A stretch of 64,000 nt of DNA from Eledone cirrhosa (lineage: Eukaryota; Mollusca; Cephalopoda; Octopoda; Eledonidae): contig OZ024743.1 in NCBI GenBank assembly GCA_964016885.1, forward strand, positions 182,522,018-182,586,017. The letters are read 5' to 3'. Made by a program: the position numbers and the translations under genes. The stretch's first letter is position 1, and every line of letters starts with the position of its first letter. The notes beneath the pieces are model-generated. The model searched no databases. It saw only the letters and a list, made by a program, of their open reading frames with translations, and was not told the origin of the DNA. Of the stretch, positions 56,495-58,202 are shown piece after piece.

Positions 56495-56832
56495 GGGTCC
56501 CAATAAAATAAACCTCAAACTTCAAAAAGTAAATATTGAGAATGTTATGATTAACTAAATGTAAGCAGTGCTCCAGCATGGCCAGTCTGATAACTGAAGC
56601 TGGTAAAAAAATAAATAGGCTAAAATCTAGAATGCAATGAATGAAAATGGTTTGGGCCCGAATATAGACAAACCTTTACATATCTTTCTATGAAAAATAT
56701 ATTCACAAATAAATATAGAAAAACTATATATGAAAATATTTACCTGCTTGACTAGCAGCCAGAATGTGGCTACTAGCACCTAGAGAAACTCTTTGATCTC
56801 CAGCTTGCATCTGTGTTTTGGCATAGTTATAA
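20676..56832 (-). CDS. SLC25A32: Mitochondrial carrier, SLC25A32-like (folate/FAD transporter type), 5'-incomplete, 5 exons seen
   Basis: Join of 56744-56832, 56034-56191, 51370-51483, 43784-43929 and 20676-20829, read on the minus strand. The splice sites are all GT-AG, the phases agree, and the joined frame is open for 219 codons to TGA. SLC25A32 carriers sit in the inner mitochondrial membrane and move folate and/or FAD into the matrix. The fragment holds carrier repeats 2 and 3: PVFVAK at about residue 39, [14 protein letters not shown] in the third helical block, [12 protein letters not shown] at about residue 142, then the last helix. The family is about 315 residues long, so roughly 95 N-terminal residues (repeat 1) are missing; no exon for them is recognisable between 56833 and 64000. 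Oddities: F41 sits where the family has tryptophan, and VHVTP replaces the usual IRVTP in the last repeat. It could be a diverged paralogue. The introns are 552, 4550, 7440 and 22954 bp. Confidence 0.85.
21078..21436. mobile_element. MITE family 4 (TIR, poly-G containing)
   Basis: The left end ATTACTCTTGGCTCCCAAAT and the reversed right end ATTACTCTCAGGTCTCAAAT are inverted repeats. The inner blocks TAGTTTACATATTGAGACCC and TAAAGAAAATTGTCGCAGGA recur in the copies near 33 and 35 kb. A run of about 19 G lies at 21390-21408. Confidence 0.75.
21437..21689. other. Intron, nothing recognised
   Basis: AT-rich sequence between the MITE and the LINE fragment. Confidence 0.5.
21690..21945 (-). repeat. 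PHD-LINE 3' UTR fragment
   Basis: Reverse orientation: ATGTCCGTTCTTCCACGCTA is the tail, then GATGCCCTTCCTAACACCAA and GTGACACCTACACGACCACT, as in the full 3' UTR at 58203-58590. Confidence 0.8.
22009..22192 (+). repeat. SINE-A copy, full length
   Basis: Head TTGGCAGTACCAGTAGAGGG, box B GAGTTCAAATCCCGCCG, and tail GCCTTGTGCCAAAAGTAGA are all present. Confidence 0.85.
22197..22370 (-). repeat. SINE-C 3' part
   Basis: GGTCCCGCAACAGAGTGTTA, GGTGGAGCCCATCTCCTCTC and GCAGATTTCTTCCAGAGAAG match the tail half of the fuller SINE-C copies at 34347, 41258 and 55665. The tRNA head is absent. Confidence 0.7.
22540..22762 (+). repeat. PHD-LINE 3' UTR fragment with (ATG)n tail
   Basis: GGAAGGGCATCCATGTGTAG and CCATGCAAACATGGAAAATG followed by (GATGAT)n at 22734-22753. 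Confidence 0.8.
22843..22998. repeat. Minisatellite, about 30 bp x 5-6
   Basis: Degenerate repeats of ACATGAGAGTTGACTTGGGG plus TACAACA; the middle two copies are identical. Confidence 0.8.
23131..23340 (+). repeat. SINE-A copy with full tail
   Basis: Includes the segment GGGGATCGATTTAATCGACT that several other copies lack, then GCCTTGTGTCTAAATCAGAA. Confidence 0.85.
23424..23690. repeat. MITE family 4 copy, rearranged
   Basis: Starts with ATTACTCCCAGATCCCAAAT and ends in a G run (23661-23679) after ATTTTGCCAGAAATAGATTA. The middle is shortened and partly duplicated. 23691-24090 is a CA/TG-rich stretch without a recognised feature. Confidence 0.6.
24095..24205 (-). repeat. SINE-A fragment
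   Basis: Tail and body only: AGGAACAAGGCCAGCAATAA, then CATTACTGGTACTTTATTTT and CCCCATAAGGATGAAAGGCA. Confidence 0.75.
24353..24605 (-). other. GC-rich block of unknown origin next to a (TA)n run
   Basis: About 250 bp, clearly richer in GC than the surroundings. It has a minus-strand frame of about 77 codons before running into the (TA)n at 24325-24352. The shape (GC-rich body, then a TA tail on the minus strand) would fit the 3' end of an inserted retroelement. No family is recognised. Confidence 0.4.
24736..24826. repeat. (GT)n microsatellite
   Basis: About 90 bp of GT with a few GC and TATA interruptions, directly followed by a SINE-B tail. Confidence 0.95.
24826..25172 (-). repeat. SINE-B copy (tRNA head plus LINE-type tail)
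   Basis: Read in reverse, the head TGGCTTAGTGGTTAGAGC (box A) and TTGTGAGTTCAATTCTCAG-like box B are tRNA-derived. They are followed by the body CTTGAGCAAGACACTTTATT and a 3' part that matches the PHD-LINE 3' UTR. The tail CTTGCAAGCAGGGAAAAAGC is nearly the same as the end of the intact LINE at 28510-28545. Confidence 0.85.
25173..25699. repeat. TA/TG microsatellite region
   Basis: Long mixed (TA)n/(TG)n and T-rich sequence just before the LINE. Open frames here are repeat translations, and the LINE frame runs back into it by chance. Confidence 0.85.
25700..28562 (+). mobile_element. RTE-like LINE with internal PHD finger, 5'-truncated, otherwise intact (PHD-LINE copy 1)
   Basis: A non-LTR retrotransposon inserted in the 23-kb intron of the carrier gene, opposite to its transcription. 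It lacks the start of the endonuclease and begins near 25700 at a microsatellite. The 3' end is unusual: the stop codon is the TAA of GGACGTAAAATGATG, so the ORF runs to the (ATG)n tail (28543-28562) with no 3' UTR to speak of. The open frame without lesions suggests a recent insertion or strong constraint. Confidence 0.9.
25705..28542 (+). CDS. LINE ORF: endonuclease (C-terminal part) - reverse transcriptase - PHD finger - C-terminal domain
   Basis: 945 codons of element-derived frame; codons upstream of 25705 are microsatellite read-through. Order: an AP-endonuclease half with [15 protein letters not shown] (25909-25932) and QIDFLLVR (26107-26130); a linker rich in K/R; an RT with [14 protein letters not shown] (near 27292), [12 protein letters not shown] (near 27472) and the catalytic YADD (27565-27576). 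Next is a C4HC3 PHD-type finger at 27736-27867, spaced C-x2-C-x10-C-x2-C-x4-H-x2-C-x14-C-x2-C. Last comes the LINE tail [11 protein letters not shown] and [12 protein letters not shown], ending REKRT. It nicks DNA and copies element RNA at the target. The N-terminal endonuclease catalytic residues are missing, so this copy alone is unlikely to be autonomous. Confidence 0.92.
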   Translation, partial: KWINKTIEVVRVSNRIIKLRLVVGRRLLTIISVYAPQAGLGKDEKDCFYEQLLQTTTMTEDGDIVMLAGDFNGHVGQLQDGYTGVHGGHGYGSRNEEGVRLLEFCDASTLTICNTNFQKPANHLITYKSGEHISQIDFLLVRQRDRQIVSNTKAYPGEECTPQHRLVVSDISVSKRWNETYRKVWRRKVWKLKDLSLKFKFRKVLQDVYDEKEDDLETYDIDNNWKFLRDNLLKATDETCGWSRAPTRQRVTWWWNSSVDKAIRDKRLAWKAWNKGGSREEYTATKREARRQVYLARREAESRRFANVLRREDQRRAVFHIARQCVNANQDVVGDKCVRDDAGVLSVTNDQKKEAWKCHYERLMNVENEWEREKLPLVDPTEGPAIEIDEYRVQEAIREMKNGKGAGRSGIVAEMLKASGDVGTKLVARIINQAIYGGVIPKDWCSSILINCYKGKGDALERSNYRGIKLIDQVMKVAERILAQLIRERVKLDEMQFGFVPGKSTTDALFLVRQMQERFLEKNKPLYLAFVDLEKAFDRVPRSVIWWSLRKLGVEEWLVRTVQTLYRGTLSKVRVGMEFSEEFQIQVGVHQGSVLSPLLFIIVLQAITEEFKTGCPWELLYADDLALMAESVEELENKFRLWKQQLEARGLRVNLAKTKVLMSRKEDKTLIPSGKWPCSICRKGTGINSIKCTQCRSWVHKRCSGIAGKLTGREKYVCSRCTGKLDSRSRTDRHIFQMREGAIEVVDSFRYLGDQISMGGGCSEAIVSRIRTGWKKFRELLPLLTKKGFSLRTKGRLYDACVRSAMLHGSETWAATAEDMRRLERNEASMLRWMCSVNVRERPSINVLREKLCLRGIECSVRERRLRWYGHVMRMEDDRWVKKCQEMPVEGRRGRGRPRKTWAEVVRTDLRSLKLTVEMTRDRDEWRDAVLNKTRPTLASREKRT
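28563..29130. repeat. TG/TA microsatellite region
   Basis: Dense TGTATG and TATATG runs on both sides of about 120 bp of less repetitive sequence (28880-28985). Not coding. Confidence 0.85.
29131..29536. other. No gene; (TA)n and (GT)n runs at the end
   Basis: 29131-29400 is single-copy-looking with mid GC and nothing recognised. 29410-29462 is (TA)n and 29499-29536 is (TG)n(TA)n. Confidence 0.6.
29538..29872 (+). repeat. SINE-B copy, full length
   Basis: Head GGCTTAGTGGTTAGAGCATT, box B GGTTGTGAGTTCAATTC, then GTCGTGGAGGTGCCACGGCA, GGAAGGGCATCCAGCTGTAG and the tail TCCCACCCTTGCAAGCAGGG-AAAAGCGGACGTAAAATG, which is the sequence ending the LINE ORF 1.3 kb upstream. Confidence 0.92.
29880..30700 (-). 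pseudogene. Old PHD-LINE copy: 3' UTR and C-terminal coding relic
   Basis: 29882-30060 is the reversed tail and 3' UTR (GGCTGGATGCCTTACCTAAT, GCCAACCACTTTACAGTGTA). 30310-30700 carries the C-terminal coding region with many stops, recognisable at CATTCCTCTTATACTCAGTT and the ATGTAGCCATGTAGCA end by comparison with 58820-58980. Position 30701 to 31570 has no recognised feature. Confidence 0.6.
31575..31631. repeat. (TA)n microsatellite
   Basis: 57 bp of pure TA, then a CA-rich run to 31690. Confidence 0.97.
31725..32035 (-). repeat. SINE-D copy
   Basis: Reverse orientation: the tRNA head (ends CTAAGCCATGTGCCTTCAC) and body GTGTCTTGCTCAAGGACAAC are shared with SINE-B. The 3' half differs: CAGCTTGGCACCAGTGACAT, GGCACAAGTTGGGGCAAGG and CACCTAGAAAGTTCCCCCTC. 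Thus one head is joined to a second kind of tail. Confidence 0.75.
32036..32576. other. Intron, nothing recognised
   Basis: TA/CA repeats to 32115, then AT-rich single-copy-looking DNA. Confidence 0.5.
32577..32650. repeat. (GA)n followed by poly-G
   Basis: About 60 bp of GAGAGA, then 12 G. Confidence 0.95.
32655..33265. repeat. Compound palindrome with a MITE family 4 copy
   Basis: 32690-32770 pairs with about 32846-32926 (GTTCATTGTTTTA, TTGATTGATCATGATAAATC, GACTAATCAATA). Immediately after it, 32927-33225 is a reversed MITE family 4 body with ends TACTCTCGGCTCTTGAATAA and TTATTTGGGATCCAAGAGTA. The flanks 32655-32690 and 33222-33260 also pair (TAATTAAGMACTAAACTT), enclosing the whole unit. 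Confidence 0.75.
33266..34345. other. Intron, nothing recognised
   Basis: 33400-33560 and 33640-33850 are less AT-rich and hold short open frames on both strands without any recognisable motif; a TCATAGAYAGTAGAATG block occurs twice. The rest is AT-rich. Confidence 0.5.
34347..34580 (-). repeat. SINE-C copy
   Basis: Tail GGTCCCGTAACTCCTGATGG, then GCGTTTCAATGTCATTTTAA, CGACCCCAGTACTAGACTGG and a degraded tRNA head ending in TGACTGCCAATTTGCCGCC. Confidence 0.7.
34921..35285. repeat. MITE family 4 copy, right end unclear
   Basis: Left end ATTACTGAGAGGGTCCCAAA. The inner blocks TTTAGTTTACATATTGAAAC, CCCAACCCAACC and AAAGAAAATTAATTGTCACA agree with the 21-kb copy and, inverted, with the 33-kb copy 1.7 kb away. 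Confidence 0.65.
35286..36035. other. Intron, nothing recognised
   Basis: CA-rich imperfect repeats (ACACACTCTTCCCTACA) at 35565-35740 and (ATT)n at 36000-36040. No coding signal. Confidence 0.55.
36037..36622 (+). repeat. Cluster of SINE-A copies in tandem and inverted order
   Basis: 36041-36100 is a minus fragment. 36105-36252 is a plus copy without head start. 36253-36443 is a full plus copy (TTGGCAGTATCGGTAGAGGG). 36455-36622 is a diverged plus copy (TTGGCAGAATCAATGCAGTA). Four insertions lie within 0.6 kb, suggesting repeated insertion into or next to existing tails. Confidence 0.8.
36583..36748. repeat. Minisatellite from a SINE-A tail, about 41-46 bp x 4
   Basis: Repeats of TCTCCCCTAGCCACAAAACT-GCTAGACCTAGTTCAGT. 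The unit contains the CCCCAAAAATTGTTGGCCTT-like end of SINE-A, so it began as its tail. Confidence 0.8.
36885..38190 (-). mobile_element. CR1/Jockey-type LINE, 5'-truncated, decayed
   Basis: Minus strand, same direction as the host gene. From 38179: RT pieces [36 protein letters not shown] and the catalytic [10 protein letters not shown] (near 37820). After frameshifts come the thumb region [20 protein letters not shown] and [10 protein letters not shown], then [20 protein letters not shown] and [19 protein letters not shown]. The end carries a short 3' UTR and (ATT)n at 36885-36900, typical of CR1/L2-like elements. Stops and shifts make it inactive. Confidence 0.85.
37739..38179 (-). pseudogene. 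CR1-type reverse transcriptase fragment
   Basis: A 146-codon open segment of the RT with motif A-like [10 protein letters not shown], the [11 protein letters not shown] block and YVDD. The usual LDF-KAFD reads LDFAKSFN, so the second catalytic Asp is altered to Asn. It begins mid-domain at the truncation. Confidence 0.85.
38191..38509. other. Intron, nothing recognised
   Basis: Short AT-rich interval; a duplicated CATGGGAAGGCATTCTTAC occurs at 38478 and 38530. Confidence 0.5.
38570..38880 (+). pseudogene. Decayed LINE C-terminal segment
   Basis: Plus-strand pieces [20 protein letters not shown], then [20 protein letters not shown] plus KWKSL, follow the LINE tail pattern RWxGH..RxDDSDLVKRCMxxEVEGxRGRGRPxKTW. 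The frame shifts several times. Confidence 0.6.
39085..39180 (-). repeat. SINE-A relic
   Basis: In reverse, GTTCTGAGTTCAAATGTTGC retains a box B-like core followed by a degraded body. A second such relic lies at 41150-41250 (CAAGGCAGGATTTGAACACG). Confidence 0.5.
39679..39840. mobile_element. piggyBac-type MITE (TTAA family 1), second copy
   Basis: TTAA at 39675-39678 and 39841-39844. Ends CCCTATAGCATAATTATT and TGCTAAAGGG. Inner sequence TGAGATTTTGATGTTATTTA and GAGCGGCCAGTTACAGCTGG is closely like the copy at 19288-19489 and the end of the deleted piggyBac element. Confidence 0.78.
39845..40302. repeat. Direct duplication of about 95 bp
   Basis: GAGAGATTGCAGTTTATGT at 39987 and 40080 starts two copies ending in TTCCTTGTGTAGAYACYCAC (40060-40075 and 40150-40170). 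The rest of the interval is AT-rich. Confidence 0.75.
40303..40500. repeat. TTAA-MITE family 3 copy
   Basis: Left TTAACTCTTAACATCTTGTA and right TATAGGATGTTAAA. Inner CAATTTTCAATACAATGATC and TGTCCACTAGT match, inverted, the 17993-18217 copy. Confidence 0.65.
40860..41095 (+). repeat. PHD-LINE 3' UTR fragment
   Basis: ACAATGATAAAATACACCCA, TGTAAGGCATCTAGCCATGG and CCAGCATGAAAAGCAGACAT, then AAAATGATGATG. Confidence 0.65.
41258..41545 (-). repeat. SINE-C copy, full length
   Basis: TAGTCCCATAACTCCTGATG at its 3' end, ATAGATTTCTTCCAGAGAAG, CCCTAGTATTAGACTGGTAG, then the reversed box B GTCAGGATTTGAATTCAGAG and head to 41545. Confidence 0.75.
41546..42840. other. Intron, mostly unrecognised
   Basis: A TTAA-MITE family 2 end relic at 41930-42005 (TATGGTAACTAGAAAGGGTT). 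42345-42780 contains mid-GC dispersed-looking sequence with CATGGTTGTGAAATGAACTT twice-like, but no family is assigned. Confidence 0.5.
42842..43370 (+). pseudogene. Decayed LINE C-terminal segment
   Basis: Plus-strand pieces [25 protein letters not shown] and WNQHGKK-like follow the LINE tail pattern [10 protein letters not shown]...CLRKILxIxW. The end TTGATAGATGTAACTGACTG-TGGTCATTAGAGCACTTTGG is the same as at 46690-46790, and a (TAAG)n tail closes it at 43350. Confidence 0.65.
43371..43783. other. Intron, nothing recognised
   Basis: AT-rich sequence directly downstream of the 43784-43929 exon in transcript order. Confidence 0.5.
43784..43929 (-). CDS. SLC25A32: SLC25A32-like exon, carrier repeat 3
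   Basis: Exon of 146 nt with acceptor ATTGTAG and donor GTAAGT, ending two bases into an Arg codon. It encodes [20 protein letters not shown], then [17 protein letters not shown] and DVITKTW. The block YPYQVVRxRLQDQ is diagnostic for SLC25A32. It lies between the two largest introns. Confidence 0.9.
44015..44262 (+). repeat. PHD-LINE 3' UTR fragment
   Basis: CACCTAGTCCACCCTGTAAA, GGAAGGGCATCCATCCATAG and GGATGCCAGTGTGGAAAAGG followed by GATGGTGATGATG. Confidence 0.7.
44490..44630. repeat. (GTAT)n/(GT)n microsatellite
   Basis: Mixed GTATGTAT and GTGTGT. The preceding 44263-44489 has no recognised feature. Confidence 0.9.
44735..44990 (+). repeat. Two tandem SINE-A 3' halves
   Basis: 44743-44858 and 44868-44984 each run from CTTTGCCTTTCATCCTTA to GTACCTAAATCAGAAACC / GTGCCTAAATCAGAAAAC. 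The head is lost in both. The double tail suggests slippage or unequal exchange within the SINE. Confidence 0.8.
45270..45455. repeat. (TATATG)n microsatellite
   Basis: About 185 bp of TA with TG interruptions, running into (ATC)n. Confidence 0.95.
45454..45632 (-). repeat. PHD-LINE 3' UTR fragment, copy-2 type
   Basis: (ATC)n, GTTTAACGTCCGTGTTCCAT, TGCTTGCATGGGTTTGGACG, CTTGAGGCAAGAGTGGTTGT and GGATGCCCTTCCTAACACCA are nearly identical to the full 3' UTR at 58203-58360. Confidence 0.88.
45693..46026 (+). repeat. SINE-B copy, full length
   Basis: Head GGCTTAGTGGTTAGAGCATT, box B, GGAAGGGCATCCAGCTGTAG and the tail CTTGCAAGCAGGGAAAAGTG. Closely similar to the 29538 copy. Confidence 0.9.
46090..46262 (+). 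repeat. PHD-LINE 3' UTR fragment, copy-2 type
   Basis: AAATGTGGTTGGTGTTAGGA, CGTAGAAAACCCGCCAGACA, CCATGCAAGCGTGGAAGAAG and GGACGTTAAACTATGATGAT. It is the inverse of the 45454-45632 fragment, 0.6 kb away. Confidence 0.88.
46572..46835 (+). pseudogene. Decayed LINE C-terminal segment
   Basis: The frame [36 protein letters not shown] matches the LINE end pattern TWRRxLxxDMxxIxKSWxDVxxxAxDRxxWR. The final unit ATTGATAGATGTAACTGACT is partly duplicated. Same family as the 42842-43370 relic. Confidence 0.6.
46871..47328. mobile_element. MITE with CYGTATATACTTG terminal inverted repeats and TA target
   Basis: The left end CTGTATATACTTGTATATGA and the reversed right end CCGTATATACTTGAATATAA are inverted repeats flanked by TA on both sides, the Tc1/mariner-type target. 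458 bp, with no transposase frame. Right-end fragments of the same family lie at 47494-47582 and 63200-63291. Confidence 0.7.
47329..47470. repeat. Dispersed repeat shared with 63295-63440
   Basis: ATAACAGCCAAATCACACCC-TAAAG and CTAGACATCAATAATGAGTG-ATGAGAAGA occur in the same order in both places, directly after the same MITE right end. The MITE therefore sits inside a larger dispersed unit. Confidence 0.75.
47583..48834. other. Intron, little recognised
   Basis: AT-rich. At 48450-48620 a degenerate LINE 3' UTR piece (GATAGGAAGGGCATCCTGCC) resembles the one at 57660. No coding signal. Confidence 0.5.
48839..49077. mobile_element. TTAA-MITE family 2 copy
   Basis: TTAA at 48835-48838 and 49078-49081. 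The left end CCCTTTTATGACCACATTTC and right end ACCAACTAAAGAG are diverged inverted repeats. Inner TAATGAAATACACTATTTTA and CATAGAACCAGAGCTGGTTT recur at 62500-62690. Confidence 0.75.
49095..49505 (+). repeat. Two PHD-LINE 3' UTR fragments in tandem
   Basis: 49095-49240 (GGGCATCCAGCTGTAGAAAC ... GTAAAACGATGGTGATGAT) and 49285-49503 (CATCCAGCCTACATTGTAAA ... GATGTTAAATGACGATGATG), separated by a TA run. Confidence 0.8.
49506..50078. other. No gene; poly-A run
   Basis: A run of about 34 A at 49820-49853; the rest is AT-rich and unrecognised. Confidence 0.55.
50079..50290 (-). repeat. PHD-LINE 3' UTR fragment
   Basis: ATGGTTTAATGTCCATTTTC, GGTTGCCCTTCCTAACACCA and TTATTGTGTCACCAGTACAA in reverse orientation. 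It is followed by a TA/CA run to 50370. Confidence 0.7.
50480..50940 (-). pseudogene. LINE relic: RT core joined to a C2H2-finger tail
   Basis: Minus strand. Around 50880-50720, [20 protein letters not shown] and [13 protein letters not shown] match the RT block NGVxQGxxLAPTLFSxxF. After an internal loss, 50678-50475 reads [20 protein letters not shown] plus LRVH, a C2H2-type finger (C-x2-C-x12-H-x4-H) of the kind found at the C-terminus of some cephalopod LINE ORFs. It is a different LINE family from the PHD type. Confidence 0.65.
50941..51115 (+). repeat. PHD-LINE 3' UTR fragment
   Basis: GGTTGGCGTTAGGAAGGGCA, CATGCTAGCGTGGAAAATGG and ACGTTAAA, truncated without its (ATG)n tail. 51116-51369 is intron with nothing recognised. 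Confidence 0.8.
51370..51483 (-). CDS. SLC25A32: SLC25A32-like exon, helix 4 region
   Basis: Exon of 114 nt (38 codons, phase 0 at both ends) with acceptor TTTCTAG and donor GTAAGA. It encodes [20 protein letters not shown] followed by a lysine- and tyrosine-rich linker. GFxPGxFGxSHGxxQFxxYE is the strongest family-specific block in the fragment and separates SLC25A32 from other SLC25 carriers. Confidence 0.9.
51500..51725. repeat. Degenerate minisatellite, about 30 bp x 7, just upstream of a splice acceptor
   Basis: Units like AAACAGCTTACAGTTGATAT followed by an A-rich spacer, starting some 20 bp from the 3' splice site of the 51370-51483 exon. Confidence 0.75.
51726..52195. other. Intron, nothing recognised
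   Basis: AT-rich single-copy-looking sequence. Confidence 0.5.
52199..52405 (-). repeat. SINE-A copy, full length
   Basis: TTTCTGATATAGGCCTGAGG at the 3' end; reversed head CGACGCTCTACCAATTACTG at 52380-52399. Confidence 0.82.
52485..53060 (+). repeat. PHD-LINE 3' UTR material, partly tandem
   Basis: 52725-53035 has three or four repeats of the CACGATAAAAAGCACCTAGT-type segment, then TTTAGAAAGGACATCCATAG and ACTCATGGAAGCACAGAAAA before GATGATGATG (53023-53057). A short minus tail stub lies at 52481-52540. Confidence 0.65.
53061..53299. other. Intron, nothing recognised
   Basis: A short interval up to the TTAA of the piggyBac element. Confidence 0.5.
53304..54355 (-). mobile_element. piggyBac-type element, internally deleted
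   Basis: 1052 bp between TTAA at 53300-53303 and 54356-54359. The left end CCCTTTAGCATTCACA and reversed right end CCCTTTAGTGTTCAAAC are inverted repeats. It encodes only the start of a transposase, and the catalytic DDE part is gone. The end next to 54355 is the region shared with the short MITEs at 19.3 and 39.7 kb. Confidence 0.85.
53682..54113 (-). pseudogene. N-terminal fragment of a piggyBac-like transposase
   Basis: 143 codons from an ATG with an acidic, Ser-rich start ([23 protein letters not shown]). Then comes a PGP-like loop ([14 protein letters not shown]) and the conserved piggyBac-domain start [20 protein letters not shown]. Full transposases are about 550-600 residues and cut and paste at TTAA; here the frame stops soon after the domain begins. 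The ATG is the first in frame and lies about 240 bp inside the end. Confidence 0.82.
54420..54592 (+). repeat. PHD-LINE 3' UTR fragment
   Basis: AAAAAGCACCCAGTCCACCC, TGTAAAGTGGTTGTTTTGGT and CCATGCTAACGTGGAAAAAT, then AAATGATGATAATG. Confidence 0.78.
54946..55148. repeat. Near-perfect hairpin: 95-bp arms, 13-bp loop
   Basis: 54946-55040 and 55054-55148 are reverse complements without any gap and with three mismatches, all C/T differences. The loop is 55041-55053. It lies in the 4.55-kb intron of the carrier gene, so it is transcribed. Confidence 0.95.
55160..55310 (-). repeat. PHD-LINE 3' UTR fragment, degenerate
   Basis: GTTGAATGCCCATCCACTTT, CCAGGTGTGCTTTATCATAG and ACCAGCACCACCACTTTCTG. 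55311-55660 has no recognised feature. Confidence 0.6.
55625..55955 (+). repeat. SINE-C copy, full length
   Basis: Head AAATTGGCAGAGTCATTGGA, box B GAGTTCAAATCCTGTTGAG, body GTACCAGTCTAGTACTGGGG, then CTGGAAGATCTGCTGTATTC and the tail AGTTGCAGGGCCCGACTAAT. It ends 80 bp from the carrier exon. Confidence 0.78.
56034..56191 (-). CDS. SLC25A32: SLC25A32-like exon, carrier repeat 2
   Basis: Exon of 158 nt with acceptor TTTTCAG and donor GTAATA. It completes the AG|V codon and encodes [16 protein letters not shown] and the matrix helix [18 protein letters not shown]. The carrier signature P-x-[DE]-x-x-[KR] reads P-V-F-V-A-K. In known SLC25A32 proteins the acidic place is taken by W; here it is F. 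Confidence 0.87.
56192..56743. other. 552-bp intron with poly-G run
   Basis: A run of about 19 G at 56479-56497 after a (GT)n, followed by TCCCAATAAAATAAAC. No other feature is recognised. Confidence 0.6.
56744..56832 (-). CDS. SLC25A32: SLC25A32-like, most upstream exon seen
   Basis: Coding exon of 89 nt, beginning with the last base of a split codon and ending with the first base of the next (phase 1 donor). Acceptor TTTCAG and donor GTAAAT are clear. It encodes [12 protein letters not shown], a variable linker, then ILAASQA, which continues as AG across the junction. This corresponds to the matrix loop and the start of helix 3 in the family. Confidence 0.8.
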
Positions 56833-56984
56833 CTGAAATTATATCAAATATAACAATAAATGACACACAGAAAAATAAATATTTTAGAATTAAAATTATA
56901 CATCAGACTTTGAACATTCATAAAATTAAAATAAATATATGAAAGATCTAAACCAAACTAAACTCTTTTACACTCAGCCTGTCC

Positions 56985-57155
56985 AAAACCAGTCTGGTTT
57001 TATGAAACAAAAATCATCCATTTTAAAGGGTTTAAATAAAAAATATTCCAGCAAAATTTTATATAAGAACCATATTTTAAGTTACTATCTTAATAATAAA
57101 ATAATTGAAATAAAGAGTATTTCATTAGAAATATGGTTATAAAAAGGTTAATACC
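56985..57155. repeat. TTAA-MITE family 2 relic
   Basis: CATCCATTTTAAAGGGTTTA, AATTTTATATAAGAACCATA, AAGTTACTATCTTAATAATA and TTTCATTAGAAATATGGTTA ending in AAAAAGGTTAA. Confidence 0.6.
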
Positions 57156-57289
57156 AGTGTCAATCTTAAGAATCATCACTAAGAGTCATCACTAAGCTGA
57201 ACAAAATGGTGTGGTTACAGTAGTGATTGTTCTTTGTTAAGGTCCAATGATCACAGTTTTTGAAAGCCTTTCAGATGGATTACACCTGT

Positions 57290-57405
57290 AATTCAAAAGG
57301 CAACCTTGGCATATTGGTTCATGCTGAATCTTCCTGAGAATTATGTTATGGGTACACATGTCTATGCCACTCAGCCACTTACATATTAATTATCCAGTTG
57401 GATTT
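57290..57405 (+). repeat. Dispersed repeat, parent of the 44-bp satellite (truncated copy)
   Basis: GGTTCATGCTGAATCTTCCT, GAGAATTATGTTATGGGTAC, ACATGTCTATGCCACTCAGC and CACTTACATATTAATT correspond to the reversed 16890-16990 flank of the satellite. This copy stops before the GTTGATCAAC part. Confidence 0.6.
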
Positions 57406-57599
57406 GAACATAGAATCTATTTCAAATGCAAAACTAAATAAATGTAAGGTATTTAGTGAAACACTATTTCTGCTGAATAACTTTTAAAAAAATAGCTAAC
57501 AATGGAAGAAGGCCAGAAATACATAAATATAATCTAGTGAATAAACATCAATAAGTTGCATCCATGGAGTAGGGGGGTTCTTTAGTTATGTCAATGACA

Positions 57600-57860
57600 G
57601 ACAAACTCTCTAGTACACAAAGTGTTGATGACAATGAAATGTCCCAAGTACACTGCTGTAAAGTGGTTGGTAATAGGAAGTTGTAGAAAACTTGCCAAAT
57701 GAAAAAAGTTCAAAGGACTTTGTAGTTGCGTCAAAGGCATGACAATCTCCCTAGTCATGATGCCACGATATTATAATGCAAGGTGCCATCCTGCAGAGTG
57801 CAATGACCCGACCAAACCTTGCTAGCAGGGAAAATGGACATTAAATGAATGAAAAAAAAA
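57600..57860 (+). repeat. PHD-LINE 3' UTR fragment
   Basis: ACACTGCTGTAAAGTGGTTG and CTTGCTAGCAGGGAAAATGG, then ACATTAAATGAATGAAAAAA. 57861-58200 is AT-rich and unrecognised. Confidence 0.7.
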
Positions 57861-58202
57861 AAAAAAAAAAAAAGACCTGAAATCAATGACTTCTATATGG
57901 TTATCATACAGCAATTCAAGAACTGATTGATTTGAAGTTATACATAACAATGTGAATTAAAACATTATCCACTGTTGTTAATAATACCAGAGTTTGTCAA
58001 CATCCATGGTAAGGAATGGATCTCTTGAGATGCTACAATCTTTGAAATAGTAGTAGATGAACATAAACACACACATTTATACTGATTGCTTTTGCTCCTG
58101 TTATAATTATTTTGTTTTTCTGTAATATTCTTGTATAAGTGAGCTCTGAAAGTTTTTATTTTTTATATTTCTTCCATTGAGCTTTTACAGAACAATGAAT
58201 AT